The notes under the pieces are model-generated. The model was not told the DNA's origin. It was given only the letters and a program-made list of their open reading frames with translations, and did not search any database. From an uncultured Bacteroidota bacterium (lineage in GTDB: Bacteria; Bacteroidota; Bacteroidia; Chitinophagales; Chitinophagaceae): a stretch of DNA of 19,568 bases. The first letter of the stretch is position 1; the number at the start of each line of letters is the position of its first letter. Location: the NCBI GenBank assembly GCA_903933995.1, contig CAIZMD010000690.1, forward strand, positions 1-19,568, in the 5' to 3' direction. Of this stretch, positions 6,174 to 13,478 are shown in pieces. A program made the translations under genes and the position numbers.

Positions 6174-8234
6174 TTAGTGGAATTGTAAATTGAATCCAAG
6201 AAAAAAGTTCCTTTCAGGAGCAGGATTATAAAATCGTCTTCCCGCTGCATTGATATCATTACCCAAACTATAGGTTTGGTTGAGCAAATTGTCTATTCCT
6301 CCAAAAAAATGAACCTGCCAATTACCTATTTTTTTCTTGTAACCTGTTTTGATTTGAACCAGTTGATAGGCTTCTGCACTAGCTTCATTGGCATCCGTTA
6401 AAGGAATGGGATCAACAGCATTAACACTTGCATTAAAATAAACCTGCTTAATCCATTCCAAATTAAACCCAGTTACCCAAGTATTTCTAGGAACCCCTGT
6501 TATAGCATTTCCACTGTAATTGTTGGATCCTTGCTGATAATCATCAAACCGGTATGGTTGAAACGCAATACTGCTATAGGCATGCAAGTTCCATTTTCTA
6601 GAATGAGCTTGATCTTTAATCGCATATTTGAACATTGCTTCAATTCCCTGTTGTGTTGCTGAACCTGCATTGACAAAGTACTCAGATCCAGCTGCATTAT
6701 TTCTTCTAACAATGGCTTGTTGTAATTGAAAATGATAATAGGCAAGATCAAATTGTAACCGATTATTCCAGATGAATCCCTTAATCCCAATTTCTTTATT
6801 CCAGCCATGTTCAGCCTGTAGTTCACCATAAAATTTGCCATCAGATGGCCTGATTTCTGCCAAAGAAGGGGGCGAAAAACCATAAGAAGCAATGGCATAG
6901 GCTGTAACCTGATGGGACAGTTGATATGATATTGCCATTCTAGGCGCCACAATGGGATTGGTAGATTGTTTTGTTTTTACCATAGGATTGTCAGTTTGCC
7001 TTAGATAATCAACCGATTGCTGATTGATACTTAAGCCAAATTGCAATTGCCATTTTTCTCTGATGCGCCACAGCAACTGTGAAAAAAGGGTCCATTGTTT
7101 TGCGTGTATATCATCTTTATATTGGACTGTATCTGCAACGCCCTTTCTATTGCCATAATTGGCAATATTGGAATGATTGAATAACCATTCCCCACCATTG
7201 GTCCACTCAAGTTTTCTATTGGCAGAATACCATTGCCATTGTACACCTGTAGCCGTATTGGTTTCATTTCTGAATTCGTAGTTGGTGATAAATGGATTTT
7301 CAAATTGGGTATTGTTAATACTTAGAAAGGCCGATATAGTTGACCTATTTGAAACCACCCACTTATCAGACAAACCAGCAAAAATAGTTTTGTTTGAAAT
7401 ACTTGCCTGCTGGGTAATGGCAGAAGGCAATGTAGCAGTTGCTTGTCTAGACAACCTTGGGTTCGTTTGCATTTGCGCCAATGTAATCCCACCGGGTGTT
7501 TGATAAAAAAGATCCGTATAAAAAGCCAAAAATTCCAATTGTTGTTTCCCAAATTGCAAGGCAGCATTGTATTTGATATGCTTTTTCTCCATAGCAGATT
7601 GCTCTCTATAGCCATTGTATTTCATATGGGATTGCTGCAAATTGCTAGAGAATTTTTTGCTTTGGAATTTCCAACCTGCAGTTTCATGTAACATGCCATC
7701 AGCTCCAACAGTCAATCCCAGATTAAGTTGATGGTGTTGAATGGCACTAAATTCACTCTTGGAGTCCAGTAAAACAACCCCTCCTGTACCCGCTCCATAG
7801 ATACTAGCCGATGGGCCTTTAAGCATGGTAATTCCATCTAGATCTGCCAATTCAACTAAGTTCAAATAGGCGTTGCCAGTTGCATCGGACAATGGAATTT
7901 GATTCCAATATAATTTCAGGTTTCGAACACCAAAGGGTGATCTTAACAAGCTACCTCTTACAGAAAGCCGATAACTTCCAGGTGATCGCTCTTCCATTCT
8001 GATGCCAGGTACTTGATTGATTCCTGGCACTAATGAAATGGGTGAATAGGAATTTAATTCGTTTTTTGATAAAGCAGCTATGGCTACTGGAGCCGCTTTC
8101 CATTGGACCTTTGATTTAAATACTTCTACTTGAACAGTTTGAAGGGTGTCTGAGCCAAATGTTGTTGACTGTGCCAACAAGTTTGTTTGTTGCCAACCAA
8201 TCAGTAAAAGGCAGATGCAAAAAATTCTAGTCAA
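6174..8234 (-). CDS. TonB-dependent outer-membrane receptor (short, FecA/siderophore-like)
   Basis: TonB-energised outer-membrane transporter of 686 residues, with no N-terminal carboxypeptidase-like domain. Residues 1-21 are a signal peptide (hydrophobic IFCICLLLIGW, cleavage before Gln22). A TonB-box-like stretch lies at about 29-39 (DTLQTVQVEVF). The plug is at about 45-155, with P-G-I-R-M-E-E-R-S-P-G, L-S-V-R-G-S, and L-K-G-P-S-A-S-I-Y-G-A-G-T-G-G-V. A beta-barrel fills the rest, ending A-P-E-R-N-F-F-L-G-F-N-L-Q-F-H; the final residue is His instead of the usual aromatic. The start is TTG: it is the only start that keeps the signal peptide, because an in-frame TAA lies four codons upstream. 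It begins only 14 bases after a strong terminator hairpin and has no clear promoter of its own. The regulator gene follows after 34 bases and may be co-transcribed. The substrate cannot be assigned; iron complexes are a guess from plug and barrel resemblance. Confidence 0.9.
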   Translation of the reverse strand: MTRIFCICLLLIGWQQTNLLAQSTTFGSDTLQTVQVEVFKSKVQWKAAPVAIAALSKNELNSYSPISLVPGINQVPGIRMEERSPGSYRLSVRGSLLRSPFGVRNLKLYWNQIPLSDATGNAYLNLVELADLDGITMLKGPSASIYGAGTGGVVLLDSKSEFSAIQHHQLNLGLTVGADGMLHETAGWKFQSKKFSSNLQQSHMKYNGYREQSAMEKKHIKYNAALQFGKQQLEFLAFYTDLFYQTPGGITLAQMQTNPRLSRQATATLPSAITQQASISNKTIFAGLSDKWVVSNRSTISAFLSINNTQFENPFITNYEFRNETNTATGVQWQWYSANRKLEWTNGGEWLFNHSNIANYGNRKGVADTVQYKDDIHAKQWTLFSQLLWRIREKWQLQFGLSINQQSVDYLRQTDNPMVKTKQSTNPIVAPRMAISYQLSHQVTAYAIASYGFSPPSLAEIRPSDGKFYGELQAEHGWNKEIGIKGFIWNNRLQFDLAYYHFQLQQAIVRRNNAAGSEYFVNAGSATQQGIEAMFKYAIKDQAHSRKWNLHAYSSIAFQPYRFDDYQQGSNNYSGNAITGVPRNTWVTGFNLEWIKQVYFNASVNAVDPIPLTDANEASAEAYQLVQIKTGYKKKIGNWQVHFFGGIDNLLNQTYSLGNDINAAGRRFYNPAPERNFFLGFNLQFH

Positions 8235-8244
8235 TGGATTAAAT

Positions 8245-8280
8245 TAAAATTCCCGGACTGTCAATGACGGGTCCGGGAAT
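8245..8280 (-). terminator. Strong intrinsic terminator after pdhB
   Basis: On the minus strand a perfect 10-bp stem (ATTCCCGGAC at 8249-8258 and GTCCGGGAAT at 8271-8280) closes a 12-base loop and is followed by TTTAATTT. It lies 18 bases after the pyruvate dehydrogenase E1 beta stop and just before the TTG start of the next receptor gene, so it may also act as a leader element for that gene. Confidence 0.8.
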
Positions 8281-8298
8281 CATTATTTATGTAAGAGA

Positions 8299-9285
8299 TT
8301 ACTTTTTAGTTTGTACCAACTCTTTCACCAACTTCACAGTTCTAGTGATATCAGGAATGGCCAAAGCAGCCAAATTAGGTGCATAGTGCATAGGAGCATC
8401 AGCACTGGTAATTCTCCTAATAGGAGCATCTAGGTAATCAAAAGCTTCTTTCTGAATCCTATACGTAATTTCAGAAGAAACAGAAGCAAATGGCCATTGT
8501 TCTTCAACAATTACCAAACGATTGGTTTTCTTAACGCTTTCTACAATAGTTTCCCAATCCAAAGGACGAATGGTTCTTAAGTCTATTACCTCTGCACTAA
8601 TACCTTCTTTTTCCAATTCTGCTGCAGCACCAAGTGCTACTTTCATCATTTTATTATAGGAAACAATGGTAATATCCCTGCCTTGTTTTTTTACATCGGC
8701 CTTGCCTAATGGAATATAATATTCTTCTTCTGGCACTTCACACTTATCTCCATACATTACTTCACTTTCCATGAACATAACGGGATCTTCTTCATAACGA
8801 ATGGCTTGTTTCATCAAACCTTTTGCGTCATATCCATTTGAAGGTGAAACCACTTTTAATCCGGGTATATTGGCATAATAACTTTCAAAAGCAGTACTAT
8901 GCTGGGCACCTAATTGACCAGCAGAACCGTTTGGTCCCCTGAAAACAATTGGACAACCAATCTGTCCACCACTCATAGCCAACATCTTAGATGCGGTATT
9001 GAGAATCTGGTCCATGGGTAGCACGGCAAAGTTCCAAGTCATAAATTCTACAATAGGACGCAAGCCATTTTGAGCAGCTCCAACAGCAACTGCTGCAAAA
9101 CCCAACTCTGCAATGGGGGTATCAATAATCCTTTTAGGACCAAATTCAGCCAACATACCTTGGCTTACTTTATAAGCCCCATTATACTCGGCAACTTCTT
9201 CACCCAATAAGAAAACCCTTTCATCTCTTCTCATTTCCTCACTCATGGCTTCTCTTAAAGCCTCTCTGAAAGCAATTGAACGCAT
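8299..9285 (-). CDS. pdhB: Pyruvate dehydrogenase E1 component, beta subunit
   Basis: Beta subunit of the alpha2beta2 E1 component, which decarboxylates pyruvate with thiamine diphosphate and transfers the acetyl group to the E2 lipoyl domain. At 328 residues it is the usual length. Recognisable signatures are L-G-E-E-V (27-31), D-T-P-I-A-E-L-G-F with Glu60 (the conserved glutamate contacting the TPP aminopyrimidine), R-G-P-N-G (116-120), G-A-Q-H-S with His129 (equivalent to human His128), and the C-terminal transketolase-like domain with I-D-L-R-T-I-R-P-L-D and V-E-E-Q-W. A branched-chain 2-oxoacid E1 beta is the main alternative, but A-Q-H-S and overall similarity favour pyruvate. E1 alpha, E2 and E3 genes are not nearby. 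The gene is a single-gene unit with its own promoter upstream and a strong terminator downstream. Confidence 0.93.
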   Translation of the reverse strand: MRSIAFREALREAMSEEMRRDERVFLLGEEVAEYNGAYKVSQGMLAEFGPKRIIDTPIAELGFAAVAVGAAQNGLRPIVEFMTWNFAVLPMDQILNTASKMLAMSGGQIGCPIVFRGPNGSAGQLGAQHSTAFESYYANIPGLKVVSPSNGYDAKGLMKQAIRYEEDPVMFMESEVMYGDKCEVPEEEYYIPLGKADVKKQGRDITIVSYNKMMKVALGAAAELEKEGISAEVIDLRTIRPLDWETIVESVKKTNRLVIVEEQWPFASVSSEITYRIQKEAFDYLDAPIRRITSADAPMHYAPNLAALAIPDITRTVKLVKELVQTKK

Positions 9286-9309
9286 ATGCTATTTGAATTA
9301 AATGAGGTG

Positions 9310-9342
9310 CAAAAATATAAGATTATCGCCTATAAAACCAAA
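9310..9342 (-). promoter_or_regulatory. pdhB promoter (TTTG-N21-TATTTTTG)
   Basis: On the minus strand a TTTG (9342-9339) is followed by 21 bases and then TATTTTTG (9317-9310), a complete Bacteroidota-type -33/-7 pair within the accepted spacing. The expected transcription start is about 20 bases before the ATG at 9285. This is the best-formed promoter in the window. Confidence 0.7.
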
Positions 9343-9361
9343 AGACTTGGGGCTTTTACCA

Positions 9362-9398
9362 ACAAAAAATCCTCCCCAATAACATTGAGGAGGATTTT
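9362..9398. terminator. Strong intrinsic terminator after the 980-residue receptor gene
   Basis: Arms AAAATCCTCC (9366-9375) and GGAGGATTTT (9389-9398) pair perfectly. After one C-A mismatch the stem continues with CAAT/ATTG around a three-base loop. On the minus strand the stem runs into a T tract, ending transcription from the receptor gene, which stops at 9419. A shorter T run on the plus strand makes it partly bidirectional. Confidence 0.8.
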
Positions 9399-9418
9399 AA
9401 GCAATCAATTAAGAATGA

Positions 9419-12361
9419 TTAATATACGTTCCAGCCAAAGCTGATATAGTACAATCCACCAATTTGTGGGTTACCAAAACCAGTGCGGTAATACCTGTTC
9501 AACAAGTTAGTTGCACCTAATTTGATCAAAGATTTTGATTTAGGCAATTTCATACTTACCATACCATCTAATGTTGCATATGAAGGTACTTGTCCGCTAG
9601 CAAAAGTTCCATCATATTGGAAACCATCTAACCATCTGTAAACAAAACTAAAGCCCATTAGGTTTTTAGGTCCAAATCCAGAATTGTTGAATGCAATATT
9701 GGTTCTTAAGCTAGGTGTATTGAAATAAGATACAAATCCTGTAGGTGTTTCTCCAATTTTATCAGAATACAAGTTGGCACTAACTGAGAAATTTTTAGGC
9801 ATTAAATATTCTACAGACGCACCCCAACCACTGGTATTTACATCTTGTGTTTGGTTTGTTGAAACACTATATACGTTTCTTGTTTGGCTAGCATTACCTG
9901 GAGTAAAGTTGGCATTCAAACCAAGTAAACCTGCAGGAGAACCATTATTAGATTGAATAACAGTTACACCACCCAAAAAGTCTTTGTATCTAGCCCAATA
10001 AGCATACACATCTATCAACAATTTCTTAGCTATTAAACCTTTGTAACCAACTTCAAATGAAGTACTTGATTCAGGTTTAAATTCACCAAACTGCTGCTCT
10101 ACCAATAAAGCAGGATTAGGAACACCAGTAGTTTGCAAAGCAGTACCAAAAGCCGTTACACTAGCCAAGGTATAGGCTTTGTTGCCAGCGAAATTGAAGA
10201 AGTCTCTCAATTGTGGTAAACCTCCCATCAATCGGCCAGTAGCAGTGCTCAGGTTGATCCACTGATTCTGGGTAGTTGGGAAACGGTAAGCAGATTGGAA
10301 AGACAAACGCAGGTTATGATCTTTCACAAGCTTAACTACGGCAGATGCCCTTGGAGTGAAACGTCCTTTAAAGTTGGTATTCTTATCATACCTACCAGAA
10401 AGTGTTAATTTCAAGATATCTCCAAACAATTTCTGAGACAATTGTGCATAAGCACCAGTTTCATTAATCTTTATGGTACCAGCTGTATCAGCAAAAATGG
10501 TTCCTTGAGAATTCAATACATATTGTCTCCAAGATCCACCAATTAACAAGTCAGTACCTGATTTAGCCAAACCTAGTGCTTCAGTCAAATTGTATTGACC
10601 TTCCACAGTATAAACCTTAGTTCTGTCTAAGAACAAACCACCACCTTTAGAGATGGGTGTTTGTGCTACTTTTTGGAACATTGGATTGTATAAAACAGAG
10701 CCAGTTGGTTTTCCTTGATCAGCAAAATCTCTTGCTGCATTATGTGCAGCTATATTAGTTGGAGCACCAGCGTCTACTGCAGTAATATAGGCAGCCATGT
10801 ATTGTGGATACCAAGCAGTACTACTTTTCCAAGCTTCATTAAACAAACGAGTAGTGGTAGTAGTAACATAAGAATTTCCAGAATTCTCTGAAGTTGTATA
10901 ACCACGTAAATACCAGTTTTTAGATTTTAATTCCAATTTGTATTGACCCATTTTGAAGTCCTTAATAGAATAACGGTCAGCACCAGTATAAACAGTTGTA
11001 CCAGTACCCCAGTTAGCGGTAAAGGAAGCTTCTAACTTGTCTGTTAATTTGTAATACAAACCACCAGACAATTTGAAGTTCATGGTTGTTGGATCAATTA
11101 CATCCTTCTCATCAAAACCAGTACGGCTTACAAATTGATTTTTAAAGTAATTGCGACTTGGTGCTTGTCCATAGATAAATGGAGAGCCACCACCTGCTAC
11201 AATTGCACCAGCACCAATGGTTGTAAGAAAACTATTTAACTGAGCTAATTTTGCAGTAGGGTTAGCAGCTAAGAAAGCATTTGAAGCTCCTACAACAGCT
11301 GCTGGAAAACCCGCTAATACTGAGTTAGCAATGCTTCCAATATTCTGATTGGTTTCGTCTCCATAAACGTTTACACCATCATAGTTTGGATCAGAACTTC
11401 TCCAACCTGGAATTACATTACCATTTGGATTAGCAGCACTAGACAAACGAGAATAGTTTTCAGTTTGGTTAGCCAACCAGTCTTGAGCCTGGGTAAATTG
11501 AGCGCCAAATTTGTAAGCAAATTTATCTGAAACCTTGTCAGCAAATCTTACTGACCAGTCATAAAAAGGAGAAGCCTGACGCTGATAATTATCAACATGG
11601 TTCATACCTTGTTTAATTTGAAAACTCAAACCTTGGTATTTGAATGGGTTTTTACTGTTGATCAAAACAGTACCATTCATACCACCTGGTCCATACAATG
11701 CAGAAGAAGCACCTGGCAACAATTCAATATTGTCTACATCCAATTCGGTTAATCCAATAATATTACCTACAGAAAAATTCAAACCAGGAGCTTGGTTATC
11801 CATTCCGTCTACAATCTGGTTTAAACGGGTGTTACCACTACTATTAAAACCACGTGTACCAATACTTTTAAAAGTAAGACTGGCTGTTACCACGTCTACC
11901 CCTTTCAAGTTGGTGATCATGTCATAATAGTTTGTAGCTGGTGTTTGACGAATGGCACTCTGACCAATTCTTTCAATAGACACCGGTGATTCCAAAATTC
12001 TTTCTGGAACCCTTGATGCTGCAACAACTACTTCGTCTCCCAAAGTAAATGCTGCTTCCAATTCTACATCAACCACTTGATCAGCTGACTTTACAACTAC
12101 TTCTTTATTGGTATAACCAACAGAAGAAATAATTACTGTTATTGGCAATTTTTGAACGGTTGTTAATTTAAAATTACCCTTGTCATCGGTAAATGTACCT
12201 GTTGTACCACCTTTTACAGTGACAGAAACGGCAGAAACCGCTTCTTTGGATTTAGCGTTTTTGACACTACCCTTTACAGTAGTAGAATTTTGAGCAAATG
12301 AACTAATCGATAAGCCCAAAGCCAAAATCACTAACACGCAATTCGTGAAGAATCTTCTCAT
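9419..12361 (-). CDS. TonB-dependent receptor with carboxypeptidase-regulatory-like domain
   Basis: Outer-membrane TonB-dependent receptor of 980 residues. Residues 1-23 are a signal peptide (VLVILALGLSISSFA, cleavage before Gln24). Residues 27-103 form a carboxypeptidase-regulatory-like (CarboxypepD_reg-like) Ig domain with G-T-F-T-D-D-K-G-N-F and S-S-V-G-Y. A TonB-box-like GDEVVVAAS lies at 108-116. The plug (about 120-236) has G-T-R-G-F-N and L-P-G-A-S-S-A-L-Y-G-P-G-G-M-N-G. The barrel ends Y-I-S-F-G-W-N-V-Y. The ATG at 12361 is chosen: an open extension to 12475 adds 38 non-signal residues across the promoter region. There is no SusD partner next to it, so it is probably not a glycan SusCD system. 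An Ala/Gly-rich hydrophobic segment at about 341-400 lies in what should be an extracellular loop. The gene is divergent from purC and ends at a strong terminator. The substrate is unknown. Confidence 0.92.
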   Translation of the reverse strand: MRRFFTNCVLVILALGLSISSFAQNSTTVKGSVKNAKSKEAVSAVSVTVKGGTTGTFTDDKGNFKLTTVQKLPITVIISSVGYTNKEVVVKSADQVVDVELEAAFTLGDEVVVAASRVPERILESPVSIERIGQSAIRQTPATNYYDMITNLKGVDVVTASLTFKSIGTRGFNSSGNTRLNQIVDGMDNQAPGLNFSVGNIIGLTELDVDNIELLPGASSALYGPGGMNGTVLINSKNPFKYQGLSFQIKQGMNHVDNYQRQASPFYDWSVRFADKVSDKFAYKFGAQFTQAQDWLANQTENYSRLSSAANPNGNVIPGWRSSDPNYDGVNVYGDETNQNIGSIANSVLAGFPAAVVGASNAFLAANPTAKLAQLNSFLTTIGAGAIVAGGGSPFIYGQAPSRNYFKNQFVSRTGFDEKDVIDPTTMNFKLSGGLYYKLTDKLEASFTANWGTGTTVYTGADRYSIKDFKMGQYKLELKSKNWYLRGYTTSENSGNSYVTTTTTRLFNEAWKSSTAWYPQYMAAYITAVDAGAPTNIAAHNAARDFADQGKPTGSVLYNPMFQKVAQTPISKGGGLFLDRTKVYTVEGQYNLTEALGLAKSGTDLLIGGSWRQYVLNSQGTIFADTAGTIKINETGAYAQLSQKLFGDILKLTLSGRYDKNTNFKGRFTPRASAVVKLVKDHNLRLSFQSAYRFPTTQNQWINLSTATGRLMGGLPQLRDFFNFAGNKAYTLASVTAFGTALQTTGVPNPALLVEQQFGEFKPESSTSFEVGYKGLIAKKLLIDVYAYWARYKDFLGGVTVIQSNNGSPAGLLGLNANFTPGNASQTRNVYSVSTNQTQDVNTSGWGASVEYLMPKNFSVSANLYSDKIGETPTGFVSYFNTPSLRTNIAFNNSGFGPKNLMGFSFVYRWLDGFQYDGTFASGQVPSYATLDGMVSMKLPKSKSLIKLGATNLLNRYYRTGFGNPQIGGLYYISFGWNVY

Positions 12362-12389
12362 AATAGCAAGTTTTATTAGATGGTTTTGA

Positions 12390-12419
12390 TAAAAGTAGCA
12401 ATTGTTAGTTTTCTGCAAA
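12390..12419 (-). promoter_or_regulatory. Candidate promoter of the 980-residue receptor (TTTG-N18-TACTTTTA)
   Basis: On the minus strand a TTTG (12419-12416) stands 18 bases before TACTTTTA (12397-12390), one mismatch from TAnnTTTG. The predicted leader is about 20-25 bases to the ATG at 12361. This supports the later start over the longer open frame. Confidence 0.5.
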
Positions 12420-12441
12420 AATTTAATTTGTCCACAAAAGG

Positions 12442-12476
12442 CTTGAATCTGTTGAGAAAAACAGCTGTGCTTCAAG
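12442..12476. repeat. Bulged inverted repeat between divergent receptor and purC promoters
   Basis: CTTGAA (12442-12447) pairs with TTCAAG (12471-12476). Inside it CTGTT (12449-12453) pairs with AACAG (12460-12464) around a six-base loop, with a bulge on one side. It lies between the -33 region of the receptor and the -7 box of purC. It could be an operator for either gene or an incidental hairpin. Confidence 0.35.
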
Positions 12477-12496
12477 TGATTTTAGAAATTGAAGGT

Positions 12497-12504
12497 TATT
12501 TTTG
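12497..12504 (+). promoter_or_regulatory. -7 box (TATTTTTG) three bases before the purC ATG
   Basis: TATTTTTG matches TAnnTTTG exactly and ends three bases before the ATG at 12508. With usual spacing the transcript would start at the start codon, giving a leaderless mRNA. A clear -33 TTTG is not visible at 17-23 bases upstream. Confidence 0.5.
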
Positions 12505-12507
12505 TTT

Positions 12508-13437
12508 ATGCATAATTTTCAATTTCCAGGCCAAAACGCTATCTATCACGGAAAAGTGAGGGATGTTTATAGTATACATAACGATTTATTAGTAATGATT
12601 GCTAGTAACCGTATTTCGGCTTTTGACGTCATACTTCCTAAACCAATTCCCTATAAAGGGCAGGTTTTGAACCAAATTGCAGCCATAATGCTGGATGCAA
12701 CCAAAGATATATGCCCAAATTGGCTTATATCTACCCCCGCCCCTAACGTATCAATTGGAAAAAAATGTACCCCTTTTAAAATTGAAATGGTGGTGAGGGG
12801 TAACCTTGTAGGTCATGCTTGGAGAACCTATCAAACAGGCAAAAGGGAACTTTGTGGAGCCATCATGCCTGATGGATTAAAAGAAAATGATTTCTTCCCT
12901 AACCCAATAATCACCCCTTCTACCAAGGCAGATGCAGGTCACGATGAAGATATTTCTCCAAAAGAAATATTAGCAAGTGGTTTAGCTACCCCAACCGAAT
13001 GGTCCATTTTGGAAAAATATGCGTTGGGTTTATTTGAAAGAGGCAAACAAATTGCAGCAGATAAAGGATTGATTTTGGCTGATACCAAATATGAATTTGG
13101 GAAAATTGGAGATACCATTTATTTAATGGATGAAGTGCATACCCCTGATTCATCAAGGTATTTTTATGCCGATGGATTTGAAGCAAGACAGGCATCAGGA
13201 GAAAAACAAAAACAACTTAGCAAAGAATTTGTAAGAGAATGGTTGATTGCAAATAATTTCATGGGAAAAGAAGGACAAACTGTTCCTGAAATGACCAACG
13301 AATGGATAGACACGATTAGTAAACGTTATATTGAGCTTTTTGAAAAAGTGAGTGGTACATCTTTTATTCCTGAAACAATAGATGATGAATCGATAGTTCA
13401 AAAAGTCACAGAAGCATTGGCGCAGATTACTGTATAA
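12508..13437 (+). CDS. purC: Phosphoribosylaminoimidazole-succinocarboxamide synthase (long form)
   Basis: SAICAR synthetase joins aspartate to CAIR with ATP in de novo purine synthesis. It is 309 residues, the long form like yeast ADE1 (about 306), against about 240 in E. coli. Family motifs are in order: GKVRDVY near the N-terminus, A-S-N-R-I-S-A-F-D-V (nucleotide-binding lobe), E-M-V-V-R-G-N-L-V-G-H-A-W-R (substrate loop), P-S-T-K-A-D-A-G-H-D-E, L-A-D-T-K-Y-E-F-G, and D-E-V-H-T-P-D-S-S-R-Y-F. The ATG at 12508 is preferred over a TTG at 12502, which lies inside the -7 box. The gene is the only plus-strand gene besides the first, is not linked to other pur genes here, and ends in a perfect terminator shared with the convergent receptor gene. 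Confidence 0.96.
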   Translation: MHNFQFPGQNAIYHGKVRDVYSIHNDLLVMIASNRISAFDVILPKPIPYKGQVLNQIAAIMLDATKDICPNWLISTPAPNVSIGKKCTPFKIEMVVRGNLVGHAWRTYQTGKRELCGAIMPDGLKENDFFPNPIITPSTKADAGHDEDISPKEILASGLATPTEWSILEKYALGLFERGKQIAADKGLILADTKYEFGKIGDTIYLMDEVHTPDSSRYFYADGFEARQASGEKQKQLSKEFVREWLIANNFMGKEGQTVPEMTNEWIDTISKRYIELFEKVSGTSFIPETIDDESIVQKVTEALAQITV

Positions 13438-13466
13438 AAAAAGGGGTGTAATTCACCCCTTTTTTT
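13436..13466. terminator. Bidirectional terminator between purC and convergent receptor
   Basis: Seven A's, GGGGTG (13443-13448), a five-base loop, CACCCC (13454-13459) and seven T's form an almost perfect palindrome. It overlaps the purC stop codon and lies 13 bases beyond the stop of the minus-strand receptor gene, so it fits as terminator for both. Confidence 0.9.
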
Positions 13467-13478
13467 ATGTTTCTCTTT

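Noticed and set aside
6140..6259. N-terminal extension of the response regulator (ATG at 6259)
   Set aside because: It would overlap the upstream receptor gene by 86 bases and adds 40 residues unlike any receiver domain; MAHILIIDDE at 6139 is the standard beginning of the domain.
6500..6952. 150-codon open frame on the minus strand inside the TonB receptor gene
   Set aside because: It is out of frame with an intact receptor, has no coherent protein features, and does not indicate a frameshift because the receptor frame is continuous.
12362..12475. N-terminal extension of the 980-residue receptor
   Set aside because: The extra 38 residues precede a perfect signal peptide and cover the likely promoter of the gene.
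12362..12507. Purine riboswitch upstream of purC
   Set aside because: The -7 box lies next to the start codon, leaving no transcribed leader, and the conserved purine aptamer junction sequences were not recognised.
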